This document shows positions 17,596 to 26,900 of a stretch of 64,000 nucleotides of DNA, in pieces. This DNA is from Mycolicibacterium madagascariense (GTDB taxonomy: Bacteria; Actinomycetota; Actinomycetes; Mycobacteriales; Mycobacteriaceae). Each line of letters starts with the position of its first letter. The first letter of the stretch is position 1. The DNA lies in contig NZ_AP022610.1 in NCBI RefSeq assembly GCF_010729665.1, forward strand, positions 2,480,001 through 2,544,000, in the 5' to 3' direction. Made by a program: the position numbers and the translations under genes. The notes below the pieces were generated by a model. That model had not been told where the DNA came from. It ran no database searches and saw nothing but the letters and a program-made list of their open reading frames with translations.

Positions 17596-17985
17596 TCAGT
17601 CCAGGTCGGCGAGCGCCCTGCGCGCCGCCTCCAGTTCGGCTTCCAGCGCGGCGATCTTGGCGGCCTGCTGGGCGCGCGCCTCCTCGATCACCGCGTCGAT
17701 CGGCGTGGCGAGGTCCTCGTGGAGTTCCCTCGCCGCTCGCGAGACGGCGGCGGCCGCGACCGCGAGGTCCTTGGCGAGGAATGTGGTGCCCTGGCGCAGC
17801 TCGGCGCGCCACTCGCCGTCGGCGGTGCCGGTCACGGTCAGCGTCAACTCGAGCGTCCTGGTCTTCCTGCCCGACGCGCGCTTCGCGGGGGCCTTGCGCT
17901 CCGCGGAGGGGGTCTCCGAAGCGAACGGGCTTGGCGCCGAGTCGTTTTCGACTGGGGTGGGTGCGATCATGGTGTCGATGGTCAT
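17596..17985 (-). CDS. Uncharacterised protein with C-terminal coiled coil
   Basis: About 129 aa from the ATG at 17985 (MTIDTMIAPTPVEND). A Pro/Ala/Lys-rich, probably disordered N-terminus (1-45) is followed by a beta-rich region (RTLELTLTVTGTADGEWRAELRQG). A C-terminal heptad region, IDAVIEEARAQQAAKIAALEAELEAARRALADL, shown here only to mark its ends, is a likely coiled coil. The upstream spacing to GAGGAG is long (about 11 nt), so the start is uncertain. Function not recognised. Confidence 0.6.
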   Translation of the reverse strand: MTIDTMIAPTPVENDSAPSPFASETPSAERKAPAKRASGRKTRTLELTLTVTGTADGEWRAELRQGTTFLAKDLAVAAAAVSRAARELHEDLATPIDAVIEEARAQQAAKIAALEAELEAARRALADLD

Positions 17986-18061
17986 CGTGGGGCATACTCC
18001 TCGTCGATGGCGCCCGCGCGGCGCGGGCCGGCTGCCGTTAGAACACACGTTCGACGCGGAA

Positions 18062-18454
18062 TCAGCCGAAGGGCACCCCGGCGCGGCACAGCACGTTGGC
18101 GAAGAACGTGTCCTCGCCGGTCCGCACCGCGAAGGCGGCGTCGAGCACCGCGGCCTTGAACGCCCCGTGCTCGATCAGCTCCGGCGCGAGCCCGAGCTCC
18201 ACGACGTGGCGGTGGACGTGGGGGCTGACCGTGGCGACGTCGGCCGACATCCAGCTGTGCTCGACCACCACCTCGCCGAGCACCGTCGCGGTGACGTCGG
18301 CGAACGTGGCCTGACCGTAGCGGTAGCCGAGGTCGATGCACGGAGTGTCCGGTCGCAGCGGCAGTCCCGCGTCGCAGACGACGAACGTGTCGGTATGGCG
18401 CAGTGCGGCGATGCGACGGGCCAACTCGGCGTGGATGATTCCGGTGCGCTTCAC
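18062..18454 (-). CDS. rbsD: D-ribose pyranase
   Basis: 130 aa, the family's normal length. The N-terminus MKRTGIIHAELARRIAALRHTD and VVCDAGLPLR match RbsD, which interconverts the beta-pyranose and beta-furanose forms of ribose before phosphorylation; the C-terminal FANVLCRAGVPF is also typical. It is the last gene of the sugar operon, overlapping the ribokinase stop by 4 bp (ATGA), and so translationally coupled. The product acts in the cytosol as an oligomer. Confidence 0.92.
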   Translation of the reverse strand: MKRTGIIHAELARRIAALRHTDTFVVCDAGLPLRPDTPCIDLGYRYGQATFADVTATVLGEVVVEHSWMSADVATVSPHVHRHVVELGLAPELIEHGAFKAAVLDAAFAVRTGEDTFFANVLCRAGVPFG

Positions 18455-19368
18455 GGGTGCGCCTCCGTCGGGCAGGACGCGAAGTCCGGGTAGGAGTCCT
18501 GGGCGCCGACCGCCTGCACGGCGAGTGACCCCGCGATCACGCCCCGGCGGGCCGCCTCCACCAGCGGATCGCCCGCGGCCAGGCGGGCGGCCAGCACGCC
18601 GGTGAAGGCGTCGCCGGCGCCGGTGGTGTCGACGACGTCGGTGCGCGGTGCGGGCAGCGTCGTCGTCACGCCGTCGGCCGCGGTGACGATCGCTCCCCGC
18701 GCGCCCCGGGTGGTCACGACCGCCCCGACGCCCCGGCCGCGCAGCGCGTCGTGTGCCGCAGAGATGCCGTCCTCGTCGGTGACCCCGTCGAGTCCCGCGA
18801 CGACCGCCAGCTCGTGTTCGTTGACGACGAGGACGTCGCAGCGGGCCAGCAGCGGGCCGGGCAGCATGGCGGCCGGCGCGGCGTTGAGCACGAACAGGCC
18901 CGTGGTGCGATCGGCGGCAGCGTGCACGACCTCGACGGGAATCTCCAACTGCGCCAACATGACTGCGGCCGTACCGATCGAGGCGGGTAGCGTGTCCGCC
19001 GCCCAGTGGTGATTGGCCCCCGCGATGACGACGATGGTGTTGTCCTGCTCTGCCACGGTGATCCAGGCCGTCCCCGTGACGTGGGCGTCGAGCACCGCCA
19101 CGTCGTCGGTCGAGACCCCGCGCTGGACGAGGCGCTCCCGGGCCCGCGCCCCGTCGGCGTCGTCACCGGTGCCGGCCACCATCGCGACCGTGGCGCCCGC
19201 AAGTGCCGCGGCCACGGCCTGATTGGCGCCCTTGCCGCCCACCGACGAGCTGACCGAGGTGCCCATGATGGTCTCCCCGGGGCGGGGAAAGCGCGGGGCG
19301 GTCACGACGTGGTCGACGTTGATCGAACCCACCACGACGACGGACGGCGCCTCAGGCATCGTCGTCAC
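18451..19368 (-). CDS. rbsK: Ribokinase (PfkB family)
   Basis: 305 aa. PfkB signature 1 lies in GGKGANQAVAAALAG and signature 2 in DTTGAGDAFTGVLAARL, with the catalytic base Asp in GAGD. NxDhV near the N-terminus (SINVDHV) and the substrate region are as in RbsK. It phosphorylates ribose, or a related pentose, to the 5-phosphate. The start is the GTG at 19368 or the ATG three codons later; either overlaps the end of the ABC ATPase gene by 8-17 bp. Operon context with transporter and RbsD supports ribose. Confidence 0.92.
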   Translation of the reverse strand: MTTMPEAPSVVVVGSINVDHVVTAPRFPRPGETIMGTSVSSSVGGKGANQAVAAALAGATVAMVAGTGDDADGARARERLVQRGVSTDDVAVLDAHVTGTAWITVAEQDNTIVVIAGANHHWAADTLPASIGTAAVMLAQLEIPVEVVHAAADRTTGLFVLNAAPAAMLPGPLLARCDVLVVNEHELAVVAGLDGVTDEDGISAAHDALRGRGVGAVVTTRGARGAIVTAADGVTTTLPAPRTDVVDTTGAGDAFTGVLAARLAAGDPLVEAARRGVIAGSLAVQAVGAQDSYPDFASCPTEAHP

Positions 19369-20125
19369 CGGCGATCGCCCCCGTGATCAGACCGACGAGT
19401 TCGTCACCGGTGGTCTCGCTCGTGGCGCGGTGCGCCGCCGTCCTGCCGCGCCGCAGCACCCAGGCGCTGTCGGCGACGCGCATGACCTGACCCATGTCGT
19501 GGCTGACCAGCAGGACGGTCACCCCGTTGTCACGCAGCCGGGTGATCAGCTTCTCCACCGCGGCGGTCTCGCGGACGCCGAGCGCGGCGGTCGGCTCGTC
19601 CATGATGACCAGTGTGGTGCCCCAGTTGGCGGCGCGCGCGATGGCGACGCTCTGCCGCTGGCCGCCCGACATGCGGCGCACGGTGGCGCGGACGTCGGGC
19701 ACGTCGACGTCGAGATCGGCGAGGATCGTCGTGCTCTCGGCGATCATCTCCTTCTTGTTCAGCACCCGGAACGGCACGACGCCGCGGGTCAGCTCGCGGT
19801 TCAGGAACAGGTTCTGCCAGACCTGCAGATCCTCGATCAAGCCGAGGTCCTGATACACCGTCTCGATGCCGAGATGCCTTGCGTCGTCCGGTGATTGGAG
19901 TCTGATGGGCTCACCGCGGAACAGGATCTCGCCGTCGTCGGGTGGGTGCACCCCGGTCAGGCAGCGCACCAGGGTCGACTTGCCGGCGCCGTTGTCGCCG
20001 AGCAGCGCGGTGACCCGGCCCTGCGAGAGGGTCAGGTTCACGCCCCGCAGCGCGCGTACGGCGTCGAAGGACTTGGTGACGCCACGGACGTCGACCAGCG
20101 GCGCCCCGTCCGTCGGATCGGTCAC
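19352..20125 (-). CDS. Sugar ABC transporter ATP-binding protein, single ABC domain
   Basis: 257 aa with one nucleotide-binding domain: Walker A GDNGAGKST (38-46), Q-loop in VYQDLG, signature SGGQRQS, Walker B LVIMDEP and the switch His in LVSHDM. Carbohydrate CUT2 importers usually have a fused double ATPase of about 500 aa (RbsA); this is half that and would have to work as a homodimer, as in FrcA-type systems. It energises uptake by the permease encoded 7 nt upstream. The sugar is taken to be ribose from rbsK and rbsD. Confidence 0.9.
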   Translation of the reverse strand: MTDPTDGAPLVDVRGVTKSFDAVRALRGVNLTLSQGRVTALLGDNGAGKSTLVRCLTGVHPPDDGEILFRGEPIRLQSPDDARHLGIETVYQDLGLIEDLQVWQNLFLNRELTRGVVPFRVLNKKEMIAESTTILADLDVDVPDVRATVRRMSGGQRQSVAIARAANWGTTLVIMDEPTAALGVRETAAVEKLITRLRDNGVTVLLVSHDMGQVMRVADSAWVLRRGRTAAHRATSETTGDELVGLITGAIAGDDDA

Positions 20126-20132
20126 GATGAGC

Positions 20133-21107
20133 TCATTTCTGGAACCGGGAGATGAAGGCGGCGCCGAGCACGACGGCGCCGACGGCCACGGGCTGGTAGT
20201 TCTGCGAGATGCCGATCAGCGTGAAGCCGTTGATCAGGCTGGTGAGCAGTACCGCTCCCACCGCCGATCCCAGGACGGACGCGCGGCCGCCGAACAGGCT
20301 GGAGCCACCGAGGACCACCGCGGCGATCGAGGACAGCAGCAGGTCGGTCTGCAGGCTGGGGTCAGCGCCCCCGGTGCGGGCGACCAGCAGGATGCCCGCC
20401 ACCCCGCACGCCAGGCCGGACAGGACGTAGGCCAGCATCCTGATCCGCCCGACGTCGATGCCAGTTCCCCTGGCCGCCTCCAGGTTTCCGCCCGTGGCCA
20501 GCAGATGCGTCCCGGTCTTGGTGGCGAACAGCAGGAACGCCACGAAGAGGGCGGCGATGATCGCGACCAGCCAGAACCACCGCACCGGCCCGACGCCGTC
20601 CAGCGCCAGCCCCTGCAGGAACGGCGACGACACCGCGACGGTGTTGCCTCCCGTCAGCAGCAGGGTGGCCCCACTGACCACCGACAGACTGCCGAGGGTG
20701 ACGATGAAGTCGGTCATGCCCAGGCGAGCGATCAGCAGCCCGTTGATCAGGCCGACGATTCCGCCCGCGACGAGCGCCAGCAGCATCGACACCGCGAGGT
20801 TGACCCCGTGGGTGTAGGCGAAGCCCAACGTGGCTGCGGCCCAAGGCAAGTTGGAGCCCACCGACAGGTCGATGCCCGCGACGGCGACGACCACCTGCTG
20901 GCCCATCGCGAGCACCATCAGGATCGAGGCGGAGACGAGCAGGTCGGTCAGGTTCGCCACGGTGAGGAAGTGCGGCGTCGCGATGAAGAAGACGACGAAG
21001 ACGATGACGAGCCCGATCGGGGCGGCGTATCTGGCCGCCGCCCCGACCGACGGTCGCGTGCGCGCGGTGCGCCCGGCGGTCGGCGCGGCGGTCGCCGTGG
21101 CCATCAC
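20133..21107 (-). CDS. rbsC: Sugar ABC transporter permease (RbsC-like, CUT2)
   Basis: 324 aa with eight to ten membrane helices. Family features include GQQVVVAVAGIDLSVGSNL (the conserved xGIDLSVG motif), GLINGLLIARLGMTDFIVTLG and VVLGGSSLFGG. The ATG overlaps the stop of the binding-protein gene by 4 bp. Together with the single-domain ATPase and the lipoprotein it forms a complete importer. Confidence 0.92.
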   Translation of the reverse strand: MMATATAAPTAGRTARTRPSVGAAARYAAPIGLVIVFVVFFIATPHFLTVANLTDLLVSASILMVLAMGQQVVVAVAGIDLSVGSNLPWAAATLGFAYTHGVNLAVSMLLALVAGGIVGLINGLLIARLGMTDFIVTLGSLSVVSGATLLLTGGNTVAVSSPFLQGLALDGVGPVRWFWLVAIIAALFVAFLLFATKTGTHLLATGGNLEAARGTGIDVGRIRMLAYVLSGLACGVAGILLVARTGGADPSLQTDLLLSSIAAVVLGGSSLFGGRASVLGSAVGAVLLTSLINGFTLIGISQNYQPVAVGAVVLGAAFISRFQK

Positions 21108-22141
21108 TTCCCGCCGGTGATCGGGTTGTCATACGGCTCGAACGGCTGCGGGAAGGCCGCGAGCGCCTTGTCGACGTTGGACGCGTCGATCAGCACGATG
21201 GGCGCGACGACGCGGGCGGGAACCGGCTTCTTGGCGGCCAGGTTCGCGCACGCCTGCACGGCCATTTGGCCTTCGGCATAAGGGTATTGGCTGATGGTCC
21301 CCGACAGGGTGCCGTCCTTGACCGCCTGCAGCGCCGCGGTGATGCCGTCGACGGAGATGATGGAGATCGCACCCGACTTGCCCGCGTTCTTCACCGCCTG
21401 GGCCGCGCCAAGACCCATCGTGTCGTTGGCCGCGAAGATGCCCTTGATGGTCGGGTGCGCGCGGAGCAGGTCCGCGGTGACGGTGAGCGCGGTGTTCTGG
21501 TCGTAGTTGGCGGGCTGGGTGGCGACGATCTGCACCTTGCCCTGCGTCGCCTGAGTGAACCCGGCGAGACGGTTGATCCCGTTCTGCTCGCCGGCGATGC
21601 CCTGCAGCACGGCCACGTCGCCGCCACCGCCCATGGCCTTCATCAGGGCCTGACCCGCCTGCTGGCCGGCCGACAGATTGTCCGCGCCGATGAACGATGC
21701 GTAGGACACCCCGGCGGCCTTGGACGCGTCCGCACTGATCTGCGTGTCGAGGTTCAGGATCGGAATGTTCTTCCTGGCCACCGGAACCAGCGGGGTGATG
21801 ACGTTGGTGTCGTTGACCGGGACGACGCCGAAGCAGTCGTAGTCCTGCGCCGCGAGTGCGGAAATCTTGGTGTTCTCCCCGGTCGAGTCGGTCTCGGAGC
21901 TACCCGCTTGGACGGTGACGTCCAGACCCTGCTTCTTGGCCTCGGCCATCGCCCCGTCGCGCAGCGCCGCCCAGTAGGGATTGGTGAAGTCGCGCGTGAC
22001 GATGGCGATGCGGGGACCGGCGCTGGCCGTGCTCTCGCCACCGGACCCCCGGTTGCATCCCGCCGACGTCAACGCCAGTGTCGTGGCCAGGGCGGCGACG
22101 GCCGCGACGCGGCACCGTCGTCGGCTGAGGGGGTTCGTCAT
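21104..22141 (-). CDS. rbsB: Sugar-binding lipoprotein (periplasmic-binding protein 1-like)
   Basis: About 345 aa from the ATG at 22141 (AAAGGAAG about 6 nt upstream); longer frames overlap the regulator gene and are spurious. The N-terminus is a lipoprotein signal with the lipobox LTSAGC. The mature part has the type I periplasmic-binding fold (IAIVTRDFTNPYWAALRDGAMAEAKKQG, FAANDTMGLGAAQAV, ISVDG) shared with RbsB and related pentose-binding proteins. It captures the sugar outside the membrane and delivers it to the permease. Confidence 0.92.
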   Translation of the reverse strand: MTNPLSRRRCRVAAVAALATTLALTSAGCNRGSGGESTASAGPRIAIVTRDFTNPYWAALRDGAMAEAKKQGLDVTVQAGSSETDSTGENTKISALAAQDYDCFGVVPVNDTNVITPLVPVARKNIPILNLDTQISADASKAAGVSYASFIGADNLSAGQQAGQALMKAMGGGGDVAVLQGIAGEQNGINRLAGFTQATQGKVQIVATQPANYDQNTALTVTADLLRAHPTIKGIFAANDTMGLGAAQAVKNAGKSGAISIISVDGITAALQAVKDGTLSGTISQYPYAEGQMAVQACANLAAKKPVPARVVAPIVLIDASNVDKALAAFPQPFEPYDNPITGGK

Positions 22142-22154
22142 GATGCTTCCTTTC

Positions 22155-23225
22155 TCATCGGCGTCGCCGTGGTGGCGACGGCCGGGGGTCGAATTCTGGT
22201 GCTGGACCGCAGGATTGGCGTCGGACGACCCGGCAGGCCGGGAAGGCGCCGTGGGCCGGGCGGCCGGCCAGCAGCGCCAGCATGGCGTCCACGGCGGCGG
22301 TGGCCATCGCGTCGACGGGCTGCGCCACCGCGGCGAGCGGCGGGTCGAACAGGTCGAACCACGGCGCGTCGTCGAACCCGACGAGGGAGACGTCCCGCGG
22401 CACCCGCAGGCCCGCCTGCCGCAGACCCTTGAGCGCACCGACCGCCATCAGGCCGTCGGCGGCGAAGATGGCCGTCGGGGGACGGGTCCGCCGCATCAGC
22501 CCGATGGCGGCCGTCGCCCCGCTGTCCTGCCGGAAATCTCCTTCGACGACGGAGATCTCGCCATGGGCGACGCCGCGGCCCACCAGTGCCTCGACGAGCA
22601 GATCGCGGCGTTCGCGACCCACCTGGGTCTGCAGCGGGGGAGCGATGATGCCGATGCGCCGATGCCCGAGAGCGGTCAGCCACTCGGCGACCTCGGCGAG
22701 CGCGGCGCCGGGGTCACTGCGCACGACGGGACAGTCGCGAAGGTGACGGGCGGCGGCGTCGCGGCCGGTCACCTCGATCGGCCGGTCCAGCAGGACCAGG
22801 CGGGCCCCGGCCGCACCCGCCCGGTGCAGGCCGGGGGTCATGGCCGAGGTCGGCACGACGATCACGCCGTCGACCTGACGGCCGTCGAGGAGGTTCAGCA
22901 GGTATTCGTCCTGGCGTTCGGGGTCCTCGTCGCTGTTGCAGAGCACCAGCGAGTGCGACGACGTCGCCGCGGCCCGCTGAATGGCGCCGGCGAGGTCGGC
23001 GAAGAACGGGTTGGCGACGTCGCTGACGACGAGGCCGATCGTGCGGGTCGACGCGGTGCGCAGGGCCCTGGCCCCCACGTGCGGCCGGTATCCCATCTCG
23101 CGCGCGGCCCGTTCGACGTTGAGGCGCGTGGCCTGCGAGATGCGCGGGTCTCCCGCGAGGGCCAGCGAGACGGTGGCCGACGAGACGCCCGCCCGCTCCG
23201 CCACGTCCTTCATCCGGACCGCCAC
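22155..23225 (-). CDS. LacI-family transcriptional regulator of the ribose operon
   Basis: 356 aa, GTG start with AAAGGAG upstream. The N-terminal helix-turn-helix reads MKDVAERAGVSSATVSLALAG and is followed by the hinge. The C-terminal effector domain resembles periplasmic sugar-binding proteins (IGLVVSDVANPFFADLAGAIQRAA, VSLVGFDDAPWF). It ends 13 nt before the binding-protein start, so the regulator is first in its own operon and probably autoregulates it. The tail after about residue 340 is Pro/Arg-rich and unconserved. Confidence 0.92.
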   Translation of the reverse strand: MAVRMKDVAERAGVSSATVSLALAGDPRISQATRLNVERAAREMGYRPHVGARALRTASTRTIGLVVSDVANPFFADLAGAIQRAAATSSHSLVLCNSDEDPERQDEYLLNLLDGRQVDGVIVVPTSAMTPGLHRAGAAGARLVLLDRPIEVTGRDAAARHLRDCPVVRSDPGAALAEVAEWLTALGHRRIGIIAPPLQTQVGRERRDLLVEALVGRGVAHGEISVVEGDFRQDSGATAAIGLMRRTRPPTAIFAADGLMAVGALKGLRQAGLRVPRDVSLVGFDDAPWFDLFDPPLAAVAQPVDAMATAAVDAMLALLAGRPAHGAFPACRVVRRQSCGPAPEFDPRPSPPRRRR

Positions 23226-23243
23226 CCCCGCTCCTTTGCGAGT

Positions 23244-23255
23244 TCAATCGATTAA
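23244..23255. promoter_or_regulatory. Candidate LacI-family operator
   Basis: TCAATCGATTAA on the plus strand is a 12 bp near-palindrome with central CG (the outer pairs match, one of six mismatched), the form recognised by LacI/RbsR proteins. It sits 19 bp before the regulator start codon, where bound protein would block the whole operon. No second copy was seen nearby. Confidence 0.5.
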
Positions 23256-23728
23256 CTAACCGAGTGTGACATGGGTCTCATCAGACCGTCAAGGCTCGTA
23301 GCGACCCGCGGCTCGGCGGAGGCCGCCGCGGTACGGGTGGCCCGGCCGTCCGCCGGAGGATTCAGCAAACTCCGGCCGATCCGCGGCGACCGCGTGAACG
23401 CCACGCTGCGGCGATCGAGTCCGGCAGAGCGAAATCGCAGGCGCACAGTCTGCGCTCAGGGACGGCTGCAACAATCGATCCGGCCCGTCGGCAATGGCGG
23501 AAATAGCGCCGGTTCCGACGACTCAGAAATTTGATTCACGACTCCCAGGAATGGACCTGAACTTCACGAATTGAATCAATAATGGGCCAGAATGCGGAGA
23601 AATGCCGCGCCGTCGATCGGCGGCAATATTAGCTCGCATCGGCGGTTCGCGAGCATCCGCCCCGACGGGTAGCATTCGGCCGGCAGACGGATCGACATGA
23701 AGTGACGTCAATTGTCCTGGAGGGCATC
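23256..23728. other. Intergenic region before mbtH, lower GC
   Basis: About 470 bp without a believable gene. GC falls markedly, roughly to 50 percent in 23520-23640, against near 70 percent around it. It contains an 8 bp inverted repeat, TTGATTCA at 23531-23538 and TGAATCAA at 23572-23579, that could be a regulator site. The NRPS operon promoter must lie here, but I cannot choose a -10/-35 pair with confidence. Confidence 0.6.
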
Positions 23729-23953
23729 GTGTCTAACAACCCGTTCGATGACGAGAATGGCAGCTTCGTCGTCCTCATCAATGACGAAGAGCAGCACAGC
23801 CTGTGGCCCACCTTTGCCGATATCCCCGACGGATGGCGGGTCGTCTTCGGCGAGGCCGATCGCTCCTCGTGTCTGAACTACATCGACCGGGAATGGACCG
23901 ACATTCGGCCCAAGAGTCTGCGCGACAGATTGGCCGAACACCAGCGCAATTAA
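23729..23953 (+). CDS. MbtH-like protein
   Basis: 74 aa from the GTG at 23729 (GGAGG 6-7 nt upstream). It has the family pattern: NPFDDENGSFVVLINDEEQHSLWP, IPDGWRVVFGEADRSSCLNYI and WTDIRPKSL, including the conserved Trp residues and the Arg-Pro-x-Ser-Leu end. MbtH proteins bind adenylation domains and raise their solubility and activity. Lying 29 bp before the NRPS start, it is surely the partner of the NRPS downstream, in the same operon. Not MbtH of mycobactin itself: no siderophore genes are nearby. Confidence 0.95.
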   Translation: MSNNPFDDENGSFVVLINDEEQHSLWPTFADIPDGWRVVFGEADRSSCLNYIDREWTDIRPKSLRDRLAEHQRN

Positions 23954-23982
23954 TCGTCCATCTGTCCAATCGGGGGTAGTGA

Positions 23983-26900
23983 ATGCCGCAGGGCAACCCG
24001 GCGGTGCCGGTCACCCGGGGTCAGCTCGACGTGTGGCTGGCACAGGAGGCGGGCCACCCCGGTACGGACTGGCAACTCGGTCTGTTCGTGGAGCTCGGGG
24101 GTGCCGTCGAGCGCGAGGCCCTGGAATGGGCGATCACGCGGGCGGTGGCCGAGGCCGAGCCGGTCAGGGCCACCTTCTTCGAAGAGGACGGCCAGCTCCT
24201 GCAGCGGACGGTCGACTATCCCGCAGTCGACCTCGACGTCGTCGACACCGGCGGCGCGGCCGACCCGATGTCGCAGGCCCGCGCGCTGGCGACGTCGATC
24301 CAGGCCACGCCGATGCCACTGGACGGACGGCTGTTCTCGTTCACGCTGTTCGATGCGGGGTTCGGTGCTGAATTCAACGCTGCCCTCTTCGTCTGCTGCC
24401 ACCACATCGTCATCGACGGTTACGGGCTGTCGCTGCTGTGTCGGCGCATCGCCGCGATCTACTCCGCGCTGGTGTCCGGGGCGGCGATCCCGCCACCGAT
24501 CTTCGGTTCCCTGCAGGACCTCGTCGACGTCGAGTCCGACTACGCGGCCTCCGACGAGTACGCCCAGGACGAGGAGTACTGGGCGGCCAACGTGCCGACG
24601 ACCGGCGCCTCCCTGCACCGCCTGCCCGACGCCGACCACGGCGACGAGACGGCGGGGTCGTCGGCTCCGGTCGCCCTCGACGCCGGCGTCCTGGCCGACG
24701 TGCACCGGATGTGCGAGACGGCGGGCATCTCGCGCTCGACGGTGCTCGCGGCGGCCTGCGCCGTCATCGTGCGCAGCTGGGGTGCCGAGGACGACGAGGT
24801 CGTCCTCGACCTTCCCGTCAGCCGGCGGGTGCATCCGGACTCGAAGACCATTCCCGGGATGGTCGCCGGGGTCGTACCCCTGGTGTTGCGGGTGTCGCCC
24901 GATGCCACCGTCGCCGACTTCTGCGCGCACGTCGACGCGCGCATCGGGGAGGCCCTGCGCCACCAGCGCTACCCGGTCCAGGCGCTCGAACAGACCGCCC
25001 TGCAGGGCCCGGGCCGGGTCACCGACCGCGTCGTCATCGACTTCCTGCCTTCGGGATTCACCATCCCGTTCGGGGCCGCCCAGGCGTCGGCGTCGCTGAT
25101 CTCCGGACTCGGGCGCAGCTTCGGGCTGATCTTCTCCGGCACCGGCGACGAACTGGTGTTCAGCACGCTGGGGGACGGCAGGCCGTTCACCACCGCCGTC
25201 GACGTCCCCGAACTCGCCGGCCGGCTGGAACGGGTGCTCGCGGCGATGGCCGCCGACCCGGGCCGACGGCTGTCGGCGCTGGATCGACGACCCGGACGGG
25301 AGCTGGAACACCTTGCGGCCTTGGGGAACTGGGTCGCGCTCGAGGGCGGCTCGACCGCGGCACCGGCCTCGGTGCCGGAGGCGTTCGCCGTGCAGGTCGA
25401 CCGCAGCCCGGGCGCGGTGGCCCTCAGCGGTCCCGACGGCTCGCTGACCTACCGCGAACTCGACGATGCCGCGCGCCACGTCGCGCAGCGCCTCGCCGAC
25501 CGCGGGGTGGGACCGGGTCGGACCGTGGCGCTGCTGCTGCCCCGATCCACGGAGTCGGTCGTCGCCATCATGGGGGTGCTGCACTCCGGCGCCGCCTACC
25601 TGCCGATCGACCCCGCGCTGCCGGCCGAGCGCATCGCCTTCATGCTCGCCGACGCCATGCCCTTCGCCGTCGTCACGAATGCCGAATTGACAGGTCTGGT
25701 CCAAGGATTCGACGGTGTGGTCCTCGACCTCGACGATCCCGCGGGTGACCTCGAGCCCGGCCCGCCGCCCGCGGGTGCCGCCCCCGACGACGTCGCCTAC
25801 GTGATCTACACGTCCGGCACGACGGGCACCCCCAAGGGCGTGGCCATCACCCACCGCAACCTGACGCAGCTCATCGCGTCGCAAGACGGCGGCCTGCCGC
25901 CGGCAGCCGAGCAGGCGTGGTCGCACTGGCACTCCTACGCCTTCGACTTCTCGGTGTGGGAGATCTTCTCGGCGCTGCTGCGCGGCGGTCGCCTCGCGGT
26001 CGTACCGGAGTCGGTGGTCGGCGAGCCCGAGGACTTCCACGACTTCCTGGTGACCCAGCAGGTCACCGTGCTCACCCAAACCCCTTCCGCCATGGGCATG
26101 TTGGCGTCCGAGGGGCTGGAGTCGACGGCGTTGGTGATGGGCGGGGAGGCCTGCCCCGCCGACGTCGTGGACCGGTGGGCGCCGGGGCGGGTCATGATCA
26201 ACGCCTACGGCCCGACCGAGACCACGATCTACGTCGCGGTCAGCGCACCCCTGCGCGCCGGTGGCGGGGCGGCGCCGATCGGATCGCCGGTGCCGGGGTC
26301 GGCGCTGTTCGTGCTCGACGGGTGGATGCAGCCGGTGTCGCCGGGGGTGATCGGTGAGCTGTACGTGGCGGGCGCCGGGCTCGGCGTCGGGTACGTGCGC
26401 CGCACCGGGCTGACGGCGTCGCGCTTCGTGGCCTGCCCGTTCGGCCGCGCCGGAGAGCGGATGTACCGCACGGGCGACCTGGTGTACTGGGGCGCCGACG
26501 GACAGTTGCGCTACGTCGGGCGGGCCGACGAGCAGGTCAAGATCCGCGGGTACCGCATCGAACTCGGCGAGGTGCGCACGGCGTTGGCCGCGCTCGACGG
26601 GGTCACCCACGCGGCCGTCGTCGCCCGTGAGGACCGCCCCGGTGACAAGCGGCTCGTCGGCTACGTCACCGGCGCCGTGGACCCCGGGCAGGCGCGGACG
26701 GCGCTGGCTGCCCGGTTGCCCGCCTACCTGGTGCCCGCGGCCGTGGTGGTGCTGCCCGAATTGCCGCTGACCTCGAGCGGAAAGCTCGACACCCGGGCCC
26801 TGCCCGCACCGGAGTACGTCGTCGGCGAGTACCGGGCCCCGGTGACGACGGCCGAGGAGATCCTGGCCGGCATCTTCGCCGAGGTGCTGGGTGTCGAGCC

